This document shows, piece by piece, positions 1-11,553 of a stretch of DNA of 64,000 nucleotides (its first letter is position 1; each line of letters begins with the position of its first letter). Below the pieces are notes generated by a model. The model did not search any database. It saw only the letters and a list, made by a program, of their open reading frames with translations, and was not told the origin of the DNA. Source of the stretch: an uncultured Flavobacteriaceae bacterium (GTDB taxonomy: Bacteria; Bacteroidota; Bacteroidia; Flavobacteriales; Flavobacteriaceae). The position numbers and the translations under genes were made by a program. The stretch covers positions 62,001 through 126,000 of the forward strand of contig CALKOU010000003.1 in the NCBI GenBank assembly GCA_938092005.1. The letters are read 5' to 3'.

Positions 1-2452
1 CTGCCAGGAACGAGTTCTTTTTGATATCATCGGCAATCGTTGGCCCAACTTTGATTGAAGACATAATGCCTACTTGTTTGTCTTCGCTACCATTCACAAA
101 ATCATCATATGAAAGTGTTTCGGGTAAAAAAGATGTAAGACCACCAAATAAGGCTTGTTGGATTTCATCATCAACTTCAGTTCCTTCTACATCCACTTTG
201 TAGTTTGTTGTAATCTTCAACTGATTATCCTCTCCAAATGTTTTGGCTTCTGCACTTCCAAGAAGCGATACTAACTGGGCTTGTGCATCTGTAGGATTAA
301 CGGCTTGTTCAAAACGAACCGTGTAAGAACGCCCTCCAACAAAGTCAACCCCTTGGTTAAGACCTTTGGTAAATAACGATCCAACCCCTACTGCAATTAA
401 AGTACCTGAAATAACATAGGCGATTCCACGTTTTTTGAGAAATGTAATATCTAAGTTACGGAATAGGTTTTTAGTTGCCTTTGTAGCAAATTCTAATGTA
501 TTCCCTTTAGCCAAACGTCCATCAACAAGCAGTCTTGTAACAAAAATGGCCGTTGAAAGTGATGTAGCAATACCTATGAGTAGCGTTGTGGCAAAGCCTT
601 TGATGGGTCCTGTTCCGAACACAAACAAGATAAATGCGGTAAGACCCGTTGTAATATTTGCATCCAAAATAGATGATAAGGCATTTTTAAAGCCGTCAGA
701 TACCGCTTGTTTTTGTCCTTTCCCTTTAGCTAGTTCTTCACGAATGCGTTCAAAAATAAGCACGTTTGCATCTACGGACATACCAATGGTAAGCACAATA
801 CCAGCAATACCAGGTAGTGTGAGCACAGCGCCTAAACCTGCTAATATTCCAAAAATGAGGACAATGTTCAAACTCAATGCAATATCAGCATAGAGGCCAG
901 CACGTCCATAGTAGAAAATCATCCATGCGAGCACCAATAATAGCGCAATCACAAAAGAATTGATTCCACTTTCAATGGCTTCTTGACCAAGTGATGGCCC
1001 TACAATTTCAGATTGAATAATTTCAGCAGCAGCTGGTAGTTTACCAGCTCTTAATACGTTTGCTAAGTCAATAGCCTCATTTAGTGAGAATTGACCTGAT
1101 ATTTCAGAACGACCTCCAGAAATGGCACCTTTAGACACACCGGGCGCAGAGTACACAACGTCATCTAGTACAATAGCAATATTACTATTGTCTGTGTATG
1201 CTTTGCCGGTCATCTCTTCCCATATACGTGCTCCCTTTCCGTTCATTTGCATGGAAACGGCTGGGGCACCTAATTGGTCATAGGTTTGTGAAGCATCAAC
1301 AATAACGCTGCCACTAAGTGGTGGCTCGTTAGATCTATTTGCATTAATAACATATAAATCAACCAAATTTGTTTGAGGATCTGGAATACCCCACAAAAAC
1401 TTGGTGTAGCGCAAATCAGCAGGCAATAGCGCACGAACATCAGAGCGGTTTAAATACGTCTCTACTGTTGGTTGGTCTTTTACGTCAACTTGAATCAACA
1501 CAGGGCCTCCGGCATAACCAGCACCCTTTACGTAGTCATAAATGGGGTTTACTACTGTTGTAATGGAGTCTTGTGCAGCTGCAACGTCAGAAAGCAAGTC
1601 ATCAATTTCCGATGTTTCAGTTGCTGTAGTAGTTTGATTTTCAACCTCTACAACAGACTTAAGCAATTCGTTTGCTTGTCCAAGAAAAGCACCATATTGT
1701 TGGTTAGAAGTTGTTTCCCAAAATTCAAGCTGTGCTGTGCTCTGCAAGAGATTTTTGACACGCTCTACGTCGCGAGCTCCAGGTAATTCAACCAAAATTC
1801 GACCCGAATTTCCTAAACGTTGAATGTTAGGTTGTGTAACGCCAAATTTATCAATACGCTTACGCAATACTTCAAAAGCAGAAACGATTGATGCATCGAT
1901 TTTTCTTCGGATAATGGGCTGAACCTCATCATCAGACATATTAAAATTAATATCATCACTCAGCGTGCGATTGCCAAAAATATCAGGGTTAGATAAATTC
2001 TCGTCGCCCTTTAGTTCATCAAATGCCAGGAAGAAACTCTCAACATAGGTATCGTCAGATGCTTTTTGTAATTCATCCGCCTTTACCAACGACTGGTTAA
2101 AGAGTGGGTTTCGACTGTTTTCTGCTAATCCTTTCAAGATGTCCTTAACAGAAACTTGAAGGATCACATTGATACCGCCCTTAAGGTCTAACCCTTTGTT
2201 CAGTTCGCGATCTTTAGCAGTTCCGTATTTGAATATGCCTAGTACTTTTTGATCCGCAATGGAGTCTAAGTAGTTACGCTCTGCAATGTCTACAAGCGTA
2301 AAGTAGTCAGCTTCCTCTGAGTTAACAGAAGCTTGAGCAAATGTCTTTGCATCTGATTCAACCTTAGAGGTTACAAAGGTGAATGATAGTTGGTATAGGC
2401 TGACAAGGCCAAACAAAACGGTGAAAAATTTAATAAGTCCGTTATTCTGCAT
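1..2452 (-). CDS. secDF: Protein translocase subunit SecDF (fused), C-terminus cut by window edge
   Basis: SecD and SecF fused in one chain, the usual Bacteroidota form. It uses the proton gradient to pull proteins released by SecYEG across the inner membrane. I translated 817 codons from the ATG at 2452. A membrane helix lies near residues 8-27, the SecD motif DLKGG at about 89-93, a large periplasmic P1 region follows, and the conserved GMSVDANVLIFER segment sits near 555. A second RND half with the SecF motif GVDFVGG then runs off the left edge. About 180 residues should be missing, since fused homologues are near 1000. A perfect Bacteroidota promoter lies just upstream at 2485-2515. Identification is firm; only the end is unseen. 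Confidence 0.96.
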   Translation of the reverse strand, partial: MQNNGLIKFFTVLFGLVSLYQLSFTFVTSKVESDAKTFAQASVNSEEADYFTLVDIAERNYLDSIADQKVLGIFKYGTAKDRELNKGLDLKGGINVILQVSVKDILKGLAENSRNPLFNQSLVKADELQKASDDTYVESFFLAFDELKGDENLSNPDIFGNRTLSDDINFNMSDDEVQPIIRRKIDASIVSAFEVLRKRIDKFGVTQPNIQRLGNSGRILVELPGARDVERVKNLLQSTAQLEFWETTSNQQYGAFLGQANELLKSVVEVENQTTTATETSEIDDLLSDVAAAQDSITTVVNPIYDYVKGAGYAGGPVLIQVDVKDQPTVETYLNRSDVRALLPADLRYTKFLWGIPDPQTNLVDLYVINANRSNEPPLSGSVIVDASQTYDQLGAPAVSMQMNGKGARIWEEMTGKAYTDNSNIAIVLDDVVYSAPGVSKGAISGGRSEISGQFSLNEAIDLANVLRAGKLPAAAEIIQSEIVGPSLGQEAIESGINSFVIALLLVLAWMIFYYGRAGLYADIALSLNIVLIFGILAGLGAVLTLPGIAGIVLTIGMSVDANVLIFERIREELAKGKGQKQAVSDGFKNALSSILDANITTGLTAFILFVFGTGPIKGFATTLLIGIATSLSTAIFVTRLLVDGRLAKGNTLEFATKATKNLFRNLDITFLKKRGIAYVISGTLIAVGVGSLFTKGLNQGVDFVGGRSYTVRFEQAVNPTDAQAQLVSLLGSAEAKTFGEDNQLKITTNYKVDVEGTEVDDEIQQALFGGLTSFLPETLSYDDFVNGSEDKQVGIMSSIKVGPTIADDIKKNSFLA

Positions 2453-2484
2453 GATAAAATATTTAGTGTCGTAATTGAGACGAG

Positions 2485-2515
2485 CAAATATAACGTATCC
2501 GCCCTGATTAACAAA
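2485..2515 (-). promoter_or_regulatory. Bacteroidota-type promoter for secDF
   Basis: On the minus strand TTTG (2512-2515) is followed by exactly 19 bases and then TATATTTG (2485-2492), a full match to the TTTG-N19-TAnnTTTG consensus. The predicted start point lies about 30 nt before the secDF ATG. An imperfect palindrome with 6-bp arms (TGCTAA/TTAGCA, 2517-2530) lies between this promoter and the mdh stop codon. Confidence 0.7.
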
Positions 2516-2538
2516 TTGCTAAAATTAGCAGTGATTTT

Positions 2539-3474
2539 TTATGAAAGTATACTATCTAGAGCTGCATTCATATTGCGAACAGCAGTTGCACTTTTTTCAA
2601 AAGTAGCTTGCTCTTCTTCGTTAAGATTTACATCTACTATAGATTCCCAGCCCGAGCGTCCAATAACACATGGTACGCCAATACAAATATCTTCTTGACG
2701 ATACTCTCCTTCGAGATAAACCGAACAAGGAATGATACGTTTTTGATCGTTGAGAATGCTATCAACCAAATACGCTACAGATGCACCTGGAGCATACCAC
2801 GCCGAAGTACCCAATAGTTTGGTCAACGTAGCACCACCAACCATCGTATCAGCAGCTACCTGCTTTAACGCATCTTCTTCAAGCAATGAAGAAACAGGGA
2901 TACCGTTGTAAGATGCCAAACGTGTTAATGGAATCATGGTCGTGTCACCATGACCGCCAATAACCATTCCGTGAATATCATTTGCAGGCTTATCCAAAGC
3001 AAGTGATAAATACGTTTTGAAGCGAGAGCTGTCTAGTGCGCCTCCCATTCCAATAATTCGATTTTTTGGAAGTCCTGTTTTCTTTAGCGTTAGATAAGTC
3101 ATGGTATCCATAGGATTGGAAACCACAACAATAATCGCATCAGGTGAATGCGCTAAAATATTTTCAGCAACTGATTGTACAATACCAGCATTAATCCCAA
3201 TTAACTCCTCACGTGTCATGCCAGGCTTTCTTGGAATGCCCGAGGTAATCACCACAACATCGCTGTTAGCGGTTTTGGAGTAATCGTTAGTAGTACCTAC
3301 AATTTTGGTGTTAAAGCCAAGCGTTGTAGCTGTTTGCATCATATCAAGAGCTTTGCCTTCTGCAAAGCCTTCTTTAATATCGAGTAATACAACTTCACTG
3401 GCAATGCGTTGTGTTGCAATAGCGTCTGCACAAGTAGCGCCAACGTTTCCGGCGCCTACAATGGTAACTTTCAT
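2539..3474 (-). CDS. mdh: Malate dehydrogenase (LDH-like type)
   Basis: NAD-dependent oxidation of malate to oxaloacetate in the citric acid cycle, in the cytoplasm. The 311 residues match the LDH-like MDH family. The nucleotide-binding loop GAGNVGA is at 7-13, the substrate loop PRKPGMTR near 81-88, and the catalytic pair lies in GGALDSSRF (Asp148) and GGHGDTT (His175). The arginine-containing loop favours malate over lactate. The gene starts at an ATG 54 nt after the gyrB stop, and there is no strong hairpin between the two, so read-through from gyrB is possible. Length and motifs are all normal. Confidence 0.95.
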   Translation of the reverse strand: MKVTIVGAGNVGATCADAIATQRIASEVVLLDIKEGFAEGKALDMMQTATTLGFNTKIVGTTNDYSKTANSDVVVITSGIPRKPGMTREELIGINAGIVQSVAENILAHSPDAIIVVVSNPMDTMTYLTLKKTGLPKNRIIGMGGALDSSRFKTYLSLALDKPANDIHGMVIGGHGDTTMIPLTRLASYNGIPVSSLLEEDALKQVAADTMVGGATLTKLLGTSAWYAPGASVAYLVDSILNDQKRIIPCSVYLEGEYRQEDICIGVPCVIGRSGWESIVDVNLNEEEQATFEKSATAVRNMNAALDSILS

Positions 3475-3528
3475 CTGTTTGATCTTTTGGTTTGGTAAAA
3501 GTACGGCTTGGAAGCAAATACTAAAAGT

Positions 3529-5505
<1,977 letters not shown>

Positions 5506-5507
5506 TT

Positions 5508-5542
5508 AAAAGCCCCACTTTAGTTGGTAAAGTGAGGCTTTT
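5508..5542 (-). terminator. Terminator hairpin after asnB
   Basis: AAAAGCC and CACTTTA arms pair with TAAAGTG and GGCTTTT around a GTTGG loop: 7 plus 7 base pairs with one C-A mismatch. It lies between the asnB stop and the gyrB start. On the minus strand it is followed by TTTT and AT-rich DNA, so it most likely ends the asnB transcript. Confidence 0.7.
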
Positions 5543-5577
5543 CGTTAATCAAGTTATCAACACTATTTGTGTAAAAA

Positions 5578-7245
5578 TTAATCGTCGTATGCGTCTACGT
5601 GAACACTGCCAATAGCTCTTCCAGAAGGCTCGTTCATATTTTGGAATGAGGCATCCCATGCCAAAGCAGTAGGTGTACTACACGCAATTGAAGGCACAGA
5701 CGGAACAGTCAAGGCAGCAGCCTGTGAGGGGAAATGTTCTTCAAAAATACTGCGATAAAAATACTCTTCTTTTGTTCGTGGAGGTTGTGCTGGAAAACGG
5801 TGGCTCACCTGCTCCATTTGCGCATCTGACACCGATTCCTCTACTAATTCTTTGAGTGAGTCAATCCAGCTGTATCCAACACCATCACTAAACTGCTCCT
5901 TTTGACGCCAAGCAATAGATGCTGGCAATTCATCTTCAAAAGCCTTACGCAACACCCATTTCTCCATACGCTCGGGTGTAATCATCTTATCTTTTGGGTT
6001 AATGCGCATGGCAACATCCATAAATTCTTTATCCAAGAAAGGCACACGTCCCTCAATCCCCCATGCTGCTAAGGATTTATTAGCGCGTAAGCAATCGTAT
6101 TGGTATAGCTTTTCTAGTTTACGCACGGTCTCTTTATGGAACTCTTCAGCATTTGGTGCTTTATGAAAATACAAGTACCCTCCAAATACCTCATCAGCTC
6201 CTTCGCCAGACAAGACCATTTTAATACCCATGGATTTAATAACACGTGCCAACAGGTACATAGGTGTGGAAGCACGGACAGTAGTTATGTCATATGTTTC
6301 TAAATGAAAGATAACATCACGAATGGCATCCAGTCCTTCTTGCACTGTAAATGTAACCTCATGATGCACAGTTCCAATGCGATCAGCAACTACTTGCGCT
6401 GCGGCTAAATCTGGTGAACCCTCAAGTCCAATTGAAAATGAATGTAATTGTGGCCACCATGCTTCTTGCTTGTCATCAGCTTCAACACGGTTTTTTACAA
6501 ATTTTTTAGCCAAGGCCGAAGTAATAGAAGAATCTAATCCTCCTGAAAGCAAGACGCCGTAAGGAACATCACTCATAAGTTGGCGATGCACAGCATCTTC
6601 TAAGGCTTTTCCTAAATCCTCAATGCTTGTTTCGTTGTTTTTAACATTTTCAAAATCTTCCCAATCGCGTGAATACCAACGTTGTGGTGCATCATCTGAA
6701 GCCGTCATGTAGTGACCTGGAGGAAAAACTTCAATTTTATGACAAACGCCCTCTAGAGCTTTTAACTCTGAAGCAACATAACGTGTTCCGTTTTGATCGT
6801 AGCCGTAGTAAAGCGGAATAATCCCCATGTGATCTCGAGCAACAAGAAAATCTTTTTTCTCGGCATCATAAAGCACAAAACCGAAAATACCGTTTAAATC
6901 ATCAATAAAAGAAACGCCTTTTTGTTGATAAAGCGCCAATATAACCTCACAGTCAGACCCTGTTTGATAGGCGTAATCGGGGGTTGTAGCACGGAGCTCC
7001 CTGTGATTGTATATCTCGCCATTTGCTGCAAGAACAAGTGATTTGTCGGTATTATATAAAGGTTGTTTTCCAGAAGCTGGATCGACGATAGCTAAACGTT
7101 CATGTGCCAACAGCGCAAATTCATCAGCATGAATCCCGCTCCAATCAGGTCCTCGGTGCCGGATTTTCTTTGACATCTCCAACAACTGTGGACGAAGTTC
7201 TTCGGTTGGCTGTTTCGCGTCTAATGCACATACAATTCCACACAT
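5578..7245 (-). CDS. asnB: Asparagine synthase B (glutamine-hydrolysing)
   Basis: Makes asparagine from aspartate, ATP and glutamine. The 555 residues start MCGIVCA, so after Met removal Cys2 is the amidotransferase nucleophile. The glutaminase domain occupies about 1-190, with NGEIYNH and the RHRGPD motif. The synthetase domain follows with the PP-loop SGGLDSS at 234-240. The length matches E. coli AsnB. A hairpin terminator follows the stop, and the gene is divergent from the FtsE-like ATPase across a 178-bp AT-rich gap. I see no full-consensus promoter in that gap. Confidence 0.96.
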   Translation of the reverse strand: MCGIVCALDAKQPTEELRPQLLEMSKKIRHRGPDWSGIHADEFALLAHERLAIVDPASGKQPLYNTDKSLVLAANGEIYNHRELRATTPDYAYQTGSDCEVILALYQQKGVSFIDDLNGIFGFVLYDAEKKDFLVARDHMGIIPLYYGYDQNGTRYVASELKALEGVCHKIEVFPPGHYMTASDDAPQRWYSRDWEDFENVKNNETSIEDLGKALEDAVHRQLMSDVPYGVLLSGGLDSSITSALAKKFVKNRVEADDKQEAWWPQLHSFSIGLEGSPDLAAAQVVADRIGTVHHEVTFTVQEGLDAIRDVIFHLETYDITTVRASTPMYLLARVIKSMGIKMVLSGEGADEVFGGYLYFHKAPNAEEFHKETVRKLEKLYQYDCLRANKSLAAWGIEGRVPFLDKEFMDVAMRINPKDKMITPERMEKWVLRKAFEDELPASIAWRQKEQFSDGVGYSWIDSLKELVEESVSDAQMEQVSHRFPAQPPRTKEEYFYRSIFEEHFPSQAAALTVPSVPSIACSTPTALAWDASFQNMNEPSGRAIGSVHVDAYDD

Positions 7246-7423
7246 AGTTTTAATTTTGATGCAAATTTGAGTTTTTTATTTGTTATTTTAAGCATATATT
7301 GCATTTTTAGTTTAGATATTAAATAAAATATAGCATTTTAAAACAATATTTAACACTTATGATGGTTATAAAAAGGTAAAATGTTTAATATCTTCGAAAA
7401 AACATGCTTACTTTTATCCCTAC

Positions 7424-8104
7424 ATGGGAACACCAATTATTTCAATCCAACAGGCTGCCATTCAGCAAAACAAAAATGTGGTTTTAAATAATGTCACTTT
7501 AGATATTGAAGCAGGATCATTTGTTTATTTTATTGGTAGAACAGGAAGCGGAAAGAGCAGCTTGATTCGTACGCTATATGCAGCCCTCCCCCTAAAATCA
7601 GGAGAAATAACCATTTGTGAAACAACTTTGGCAAAACTAAAAAGCAAGCGGGTTCATACGTTAAGACGTTCTTTGGGGATTGTTTTTCAAGATTTTAAGC
7701 TACTCCCTGATCGGAATGTGTATCAAAATCTTTCGTTTGTATTACGCGCTACAGGCTGGAAAAACAAAACAGAACGCGAGACACGTATTCAAGAAGTTTT
7801 AAGTTTAGTAAAACTAGAAGGGAAGGACAAAAAATACCCACAAACGCTTTCGGGTGGCGAACAACAGCGACTGTCAATTGGAAGAGCATTACTGAATAAT
7901 CCAAAGGTATTGTTAGCCGATGAGCCTACAGGAAATTTAGACCCCATAACACGTTGGGAAATCATGGACGTATTGCGCACGGTAAACAAACAAGGCACAA
8001 CTGTTTTGATGGCCACTCACGATTTTGGAATCATTCAAAAATATCCTGGGAAGACCTATAAATGTGAGGATGGCATTGTTACGGAAGTAGTTGTTAAAAT
8101 TTAA
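7424..8104 (+). CDS. ftsE: FtsE-like ABC transporter ATP-binding protein
   Basis: ABC ATPase of the FtsE/LolD class, 226 residues. The Walker A motif GRTGSGKSS is at 38-46, the Q-loop lies in VFQDFKLLPDRNVY, the signature is LSGGEQQR and Walker B is VLLADEPTGNLD. In FtsEX the ATPase works with the permease FtsX to control peptidoglycan hydrolases at division. No ftsX lies next to it here. Instead the stop is followed after 5 nt by a glycosyltransferase, so it may be co-transcribed with polysaccharide genes. The family call is firm. The FtsE name rests on overall similarity, and a lipoprotein or drug export ATPase is the main alternative. Confidence 0.82.
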   Translation: MGTPIISIQQAAIQQNKNVVLNNVTLDIEAGSFVYFIGRTGSGKSSLIRTLYAALPLKSGEITICETTLAKLKSKRVHTLRRSLGIVFQDFKLLPDRNVYQNLSFVLRATGWKNKTERETRIQEVLSLVKLEGKDKKYPQTLSGGEQQRLSIGRALLNNPKVLLADEPTGNLDPITRWEIMDVLRTVNKQGTTVLMATHDFGIIQKYPGKTYKCEDGIVTEVVVKI

Positions 8105-8109
8105 TTCCT

Positions 8110-8997
8110 TTGATTTCTATTTGCATACCAACATATAACACTGATTGCACAAGGCTATTAGAAGCATTACAAAAGCAAATTGGCAAATTCAACGAAGAAG
8201 TTGATGTCCTTGTACTAGAAGATGGTTCGAAAAGATTTGTTCAAGAAAATGCAGACTGCTGTAAACAACATGGGTTTATTTACATAAGCAACGGCAAAAA
8301 TATGGGGCGCGTTGCAAGTAGAGTAAAATTAGCAAAAACTAGTAAAAACCATTGGATCGTTTTTTTAGATGCAGATATGCTGCCAGTTACAGAAAAATTT
8401 ACATTTAACTATTATAATGCAGCGGCGATGGAATCTCATGATGTTTTCATAGGTGGACACTGCTATGAAAAAAAACCAAACATATTTAATTTACGTTTAC
8501 GCTATGGCAAGGCTAGAGAAGAAACTACTTCTGATAAACGAAATACACATCCATACAACAACATCTTTTTTGGTAATATGATGATAAAAAAAGATGTTTT
8601 TTTGTCAATTTTCTCCAATTACACTAACCCTGTTTATGGAGAAGATCTTTTTCTTTCAGCAATGCTAAAGGCAAGAAAAATAAAAGTTTTGCATATTGAC
8701 AACTACTCATTTCATTTGGGGCTTGAAAAAAACCATCAGTTTTTAAAAAAAATAGAGGAAGCGGCCTCAACAGTTGCTAGGCTTTACAATAATGAAGAAA
8801 TTAATCTTGAACATAGTAAACTTATAAGGTATTATGTTTTTTTTCAGCGATATCATTTAAAAAAAACAATTTATTTTACTCTTGCAATCTTAATACCAGC
8901 AATTAAAAAAAATTTAATTTGGCTTGGTGGCCCCCTACTTTTTATTGATGCCTACAGATTTTATCACCTTCTTAAAAATATAAAAAATGAAGGTTAA
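8110..8997 (+). CDS. Glycosyltransferase family 2 protein
   Basis: Predicted inverting GT-A glycosyltransferase, 295 residues. It starts at a TTG, giving the typical GT2 N-terminus MISICIPTYN; no nearby ATG preserves that strand. The acidic motif is VFLDADMLP near residue 88, and a NMGR segment precedes it. Hydrophobic residues near 262-285 could anchor it to the membrane. It begins 5 nt after the FtsE-like gene and overlaps the next GT2 by 11 bp, so the three form one unit. The DNA is strikingly A-rich (many AAAAAA runs) compared with the housekeeping genes around it. Donor and acceptor sugars cannot be told. Confidence 0.85.
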   Translation: MISICIPTYNTDCTRLLEALQKQIGKFNEEVDVLVLEDGSKRFVQENADCCKQHGFIYISNGKNMGRVASRVKLAKTSKNHWIVFLDADMLPVTEKFTFNYYNAAAMESHDVFIGGHCYEKKPNIFNLRLRYGKAREETTSDKRNTHPYNNIFFGNMMIKKDVFLSIFSNYTNPVYGEDLFLSAMLKARKIKVLHIDNYSFHLGLEKNHQFLKKIEEAASTVARLYNNEEINLEHSKLIRYYVFFQRYHLKKTIYFTLAILIPAIKKNLIWLGGPLLFIDAYRFYHLLKNIKNEG

Positions 8998-9922
8998 GTT
9001 TTCTATTGTAATACCATTATACAATAAAGAATCGTACATACTTGAAACACTCAGAAGTGTTTTTAACCAAACATTTTCAAATTTCGAAATTGTCATTGTC
9101 GATGATGCATCTACAGATAAAAGTTTAGAAATTGTAAAAGAATTAAATGATAAACGAATTCGGGTTGTTAAACACGAAAAAAATCTAGGGCTTTCAGCAA
9201 CGCGAAATACAGGTATTTTAAACGCAGAAAACGACTACATTGCTTTTTTGGATGCAGACGATTTTTGGCACACTACTTTTTTAGAACGCATTGTTATGCT
9301 AATAAAAGCATTTCCTGAACAAAAAGTGTTTGCAACATATTATGAGGAAAATTTTAATGGCAAAATAATTAATCCTAAAACTAAAATACCTTTTTCCAAA
9401 AAGGGAAGCTCATTTGTTGTGTCTAATTTTTTCGAATTTAACATGGGCAGATTAATTTTAACTCAAAGTTGTTTGGTTACAAAAAAAGAAGTGCTTGAAA
9501 ACATCAACAGCTATGACGCGTCCATCACTTTTGCTGAAGATATTGATTTTTTCATACGCTGTTTTTCAAAATACAACCTTGCTTATCATTATGACATCTG
9601 CCACACACAAAACACAACTGTAACATCAAGTCTAACTCAAAGTAGCACACAAGACAAAACGTACCCTGATTTAAAAAAATACATCGATCAATCAGCCAAT
9701 ACTGATAAGTTCATTTATTTCTACATGTATTGCTTTTGTCAACGTTTAAAGCTTGAAAAAAGACATAATCAATTAAAAAAAATACGTAAGGAAATAGACA
9801 TTAAACATCTAAACGTCATTCAAGTTGTACTGCTGTACCTTCCATATCCGTTTTATAAACTACTGATTAAATTCAAAAAAGTTTTGATAATGAAAGGCAT
9901 TCAACCCACCTCATACCGTTGA
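8987..9922 (+). CDS. Glycosyltransferase family 2 protein
   Basis: GT2 enzyme of 311 residues in the EpsJ/WcaA style. The N-terminal strand FSIVIPLYNK is followed by VIVDDASTDKS and the DxD-type motif FLDADDFW near residues 85-92. The C-terminal third is lysine-rich and poorly conserved, as usual for acceptor-binding parts. The ATG lies inside the end of the preceding GT2 gene, so translation is probably coupled. It ends 25 bp before a convergent EptA-like gene with no clear terminator between them. It probably adds a sugar to a surface glycan; substrate unknown. Confidence 0.87.
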   Translation: MKVKFSIVIPLYNKESYILETLRSVFNQTFSNFEIVIVDDASTDKSLEIVKELNDKRIRVVKHEKNLGLSATRNTGILNAENDYIAFLDADDFWHTTFLERIVMLIKAFPEQKVFATYYEENFNGKIINPKTKIPFSKKGSSFVVSNFFEFNMGRLILTQSCLVTKKEVLENINSYDASITFAEDIDFFIRCFSKYNLAYHYDICHTQNTTVTSSLTQSSTQDKTYPDLKKYIDQSANTDKFIYFYMYCFCQRLKLEKRHNQLKKIRKEIDIKHLNVIQVVLLYLPYPFYKLLIKFKKVLIMKGIQPTSYR

Positions 9923-9947
9923 AATATTTAGCAATACTTTAAATGTG

Positions 9948-11507
9948 CTATTTGACAAATTTTAAGTCATAATTAATTGAATCTAAAATGATTCGTGGTG
10001 AGGGAGCAAACTGTTTGTTAAACAAACTTTTTGTGTAATCTACTTTGTCGGATTGAACACCACATAGATCTGCAATAGCATGTGATAAATTTTCAAGGGA
10101 AAACTTATGGTTTATTTCTTGCTCAATATTATGCTTTTTTTGGAATACTTTTGATTGCCATAAAACAAACGGGACTTCAAACATGTTTTTGGTAATATTT
10201 TGATCAACACTGTGGCCGGCATAATCAATTTCATCATATACCTCTTCGCCATGATCTGAAAAATAGAGCACAAAACTTTTTTGATTACGCGCTTTGGTAA
10301 TGTTGATAATTTCATGAACCACATGGTCGTTGTATAAAACTGCATTATCATAATGATCAACCTTTGGATCTTTTGAAAGCTTTAAAGTAGGATCAAATTT
10401 TTTAAAATGATCTGGATAGCGCATATAGTAAGCCCCGTGCGTGCCAAGAAGATGAATGAAAATTGCTTTTGGGCCATCTTTTGCCACAAATTTTTTAAAA
10501 TGAGATAGTACAACTTCGTCATGAGGTGCTTTATAGAACCAGGTTTCAGAAGATGTAAACATAGTTTGTTGAGCTGTCATTCCGATTTTGGTAACCAAGG
10601 TTTCATACAAACCAATAGGTGCTTGATTAGAAAGCCAGAAGGTGTCAAACTTTGCAGCATTCAAAAGCTGAATGATGTTCCCGTCTTTAATTTCTTTTGT
10701 TAATTGCAACGCTCTAGTTAAAGATGCAATGGTGTACGCATGAGCACTTACAACATCTTTATAAATGGTCAATTCGTCTTGAATAGATGTTAGTTTTGGG
10801 TTGGTTTCTCTAGGGTAACCATATAACTGCATATGATTTCTATTTGTTGATTCTCCAATCACAAAAACATAGAGTTCATCACCAGAAAGGTCGGTTGCTA
10901 AATCTGTAAAATCACCGTACTTATTTTCTTTTTGTTTATTTAACTCATGTGAGGTGACCCAATACTCCATAAGACCTTTCGAGAGTGTGAATGGTAAATT
11001 TTGAGTATAGATCAAGGGATGACGCAAACCAATAAAAGCGCCTAAGACGGCCACATAATACAGCCACTTAAAATGATAATCACTAGAACGTGTAGCCTCA
11101 AAACGAATGATAAAAATTCCAGCTGCAAGAATAATGATCGCATAAATAATCACATCAAATGAAAAGTAATCTTGAGCAAATTCAAAAGATTCTGCAGAAT
11201 TGGTTTCCATTGCAATGAAAATAGCAGATGGTGAAAAAACAGCATCTAAAATCAAAAAATAAACACCCTCAAGTAACACAATTAGCAGTATCAAAAGACA
11301 AATTATAACTTGACAAAAAGACCACCTTTTATTTGGAAACAGCATCCTACAAAAAGAAATTAAACCAATTGCTAAAATCAAGTTCTCCAATGCATTATAG
11401 AGGCGGAATTTTTCATAACCACTAAACAGCAACTCTAATAAAAAAGCAATTGCTATAAATCCCGACAAAAAAAAATAAAGCCTAAAAACAGATAAAAAGC
11501 GCAACAT
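9948..11507 (-). CDS. EptA/CptA-type phosphoethanolamine transferase (sulfatase fold)
   Basis: Inner-membrane enzyme of the alkaline phosphatase/sulfatase fold, 519 residues. Four to five hydrophobic segments lie within residues 1-150, followed by a periplasmic catalytic domain. The nucleophile motif VIGESTNRNHMQLYGY (Thr as nucleophile) near 217-232 is diagnostic of phosphoethanolamine transferases. FSDHGEEVYD and AGHSVDQ supply the metal ligands. Family members move phosphoethanolamine from phospholipid onto lipid A, LPS core or other glycans, which can lower sensitivity to cationic peptides. It follows a flippase gene on the same strand by 46 bp, so a role in decorating a surface polysaccharide is likely. 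The exact acceptor is unknown. Confidence 0.87.
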   Translation of the reverse strand: MLRFLSVFRLYFFLSGFIAIAFLLELLFSGYEKFRLYNALENLILAIGLISFCRMLFPNKRWSFCQVIICLLILLIVLLEGVYFLILDAVFSPSAIFIAMETNSAESFEFAQDYFSFDVIIYAIIILAAGIFIIRFEATRSSDYHFKWLYYVAVLGAFIGLRHPLIYTQNLPFTLSKGLMEYWVTSHELNKQKENKYGDFTDLATDLSGDELYVFVIGESTNRNHMQLYGYPRETNPKLTSIQDELTIYKDVVSAHAYTIASLTRALQLTKEIKDGNIIQLLNAAKFDTFWLSNQAPIGLYETLVTKIGMTAQQTMFTSSETWFYKAPHDEVVLSHFKKFVAKDGPKAIFIHLLGTHGAYYMRYPDHFKKFDPTLKLSKDPKVDHYDNAVLYNDHVVHEIINITKARNQKSFVLYFSDHGEEVYDEIDYAGHSVDQNITKNMFEVPFVLWQSKVFQKKHNIEQEINHKFSLENLSHAIADLCGVQSDKVDYTKSLFNKQFAPSPRIILDSINYDLKFVK

Positions 11508-11553
11508 TGTTTATGGTTTTTGGTTTGTTTCAAAAAAACACCAATCCGTAAAT

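Noticed and set aside
435..893. 152-codon plus-strand frame opposite secDF, and similar long antisense frames inside gyrB, yidC, cinA and pyrG
   Set aside because: All mirror the codon pattern of firmly identified genes on the other strand and show no domain.
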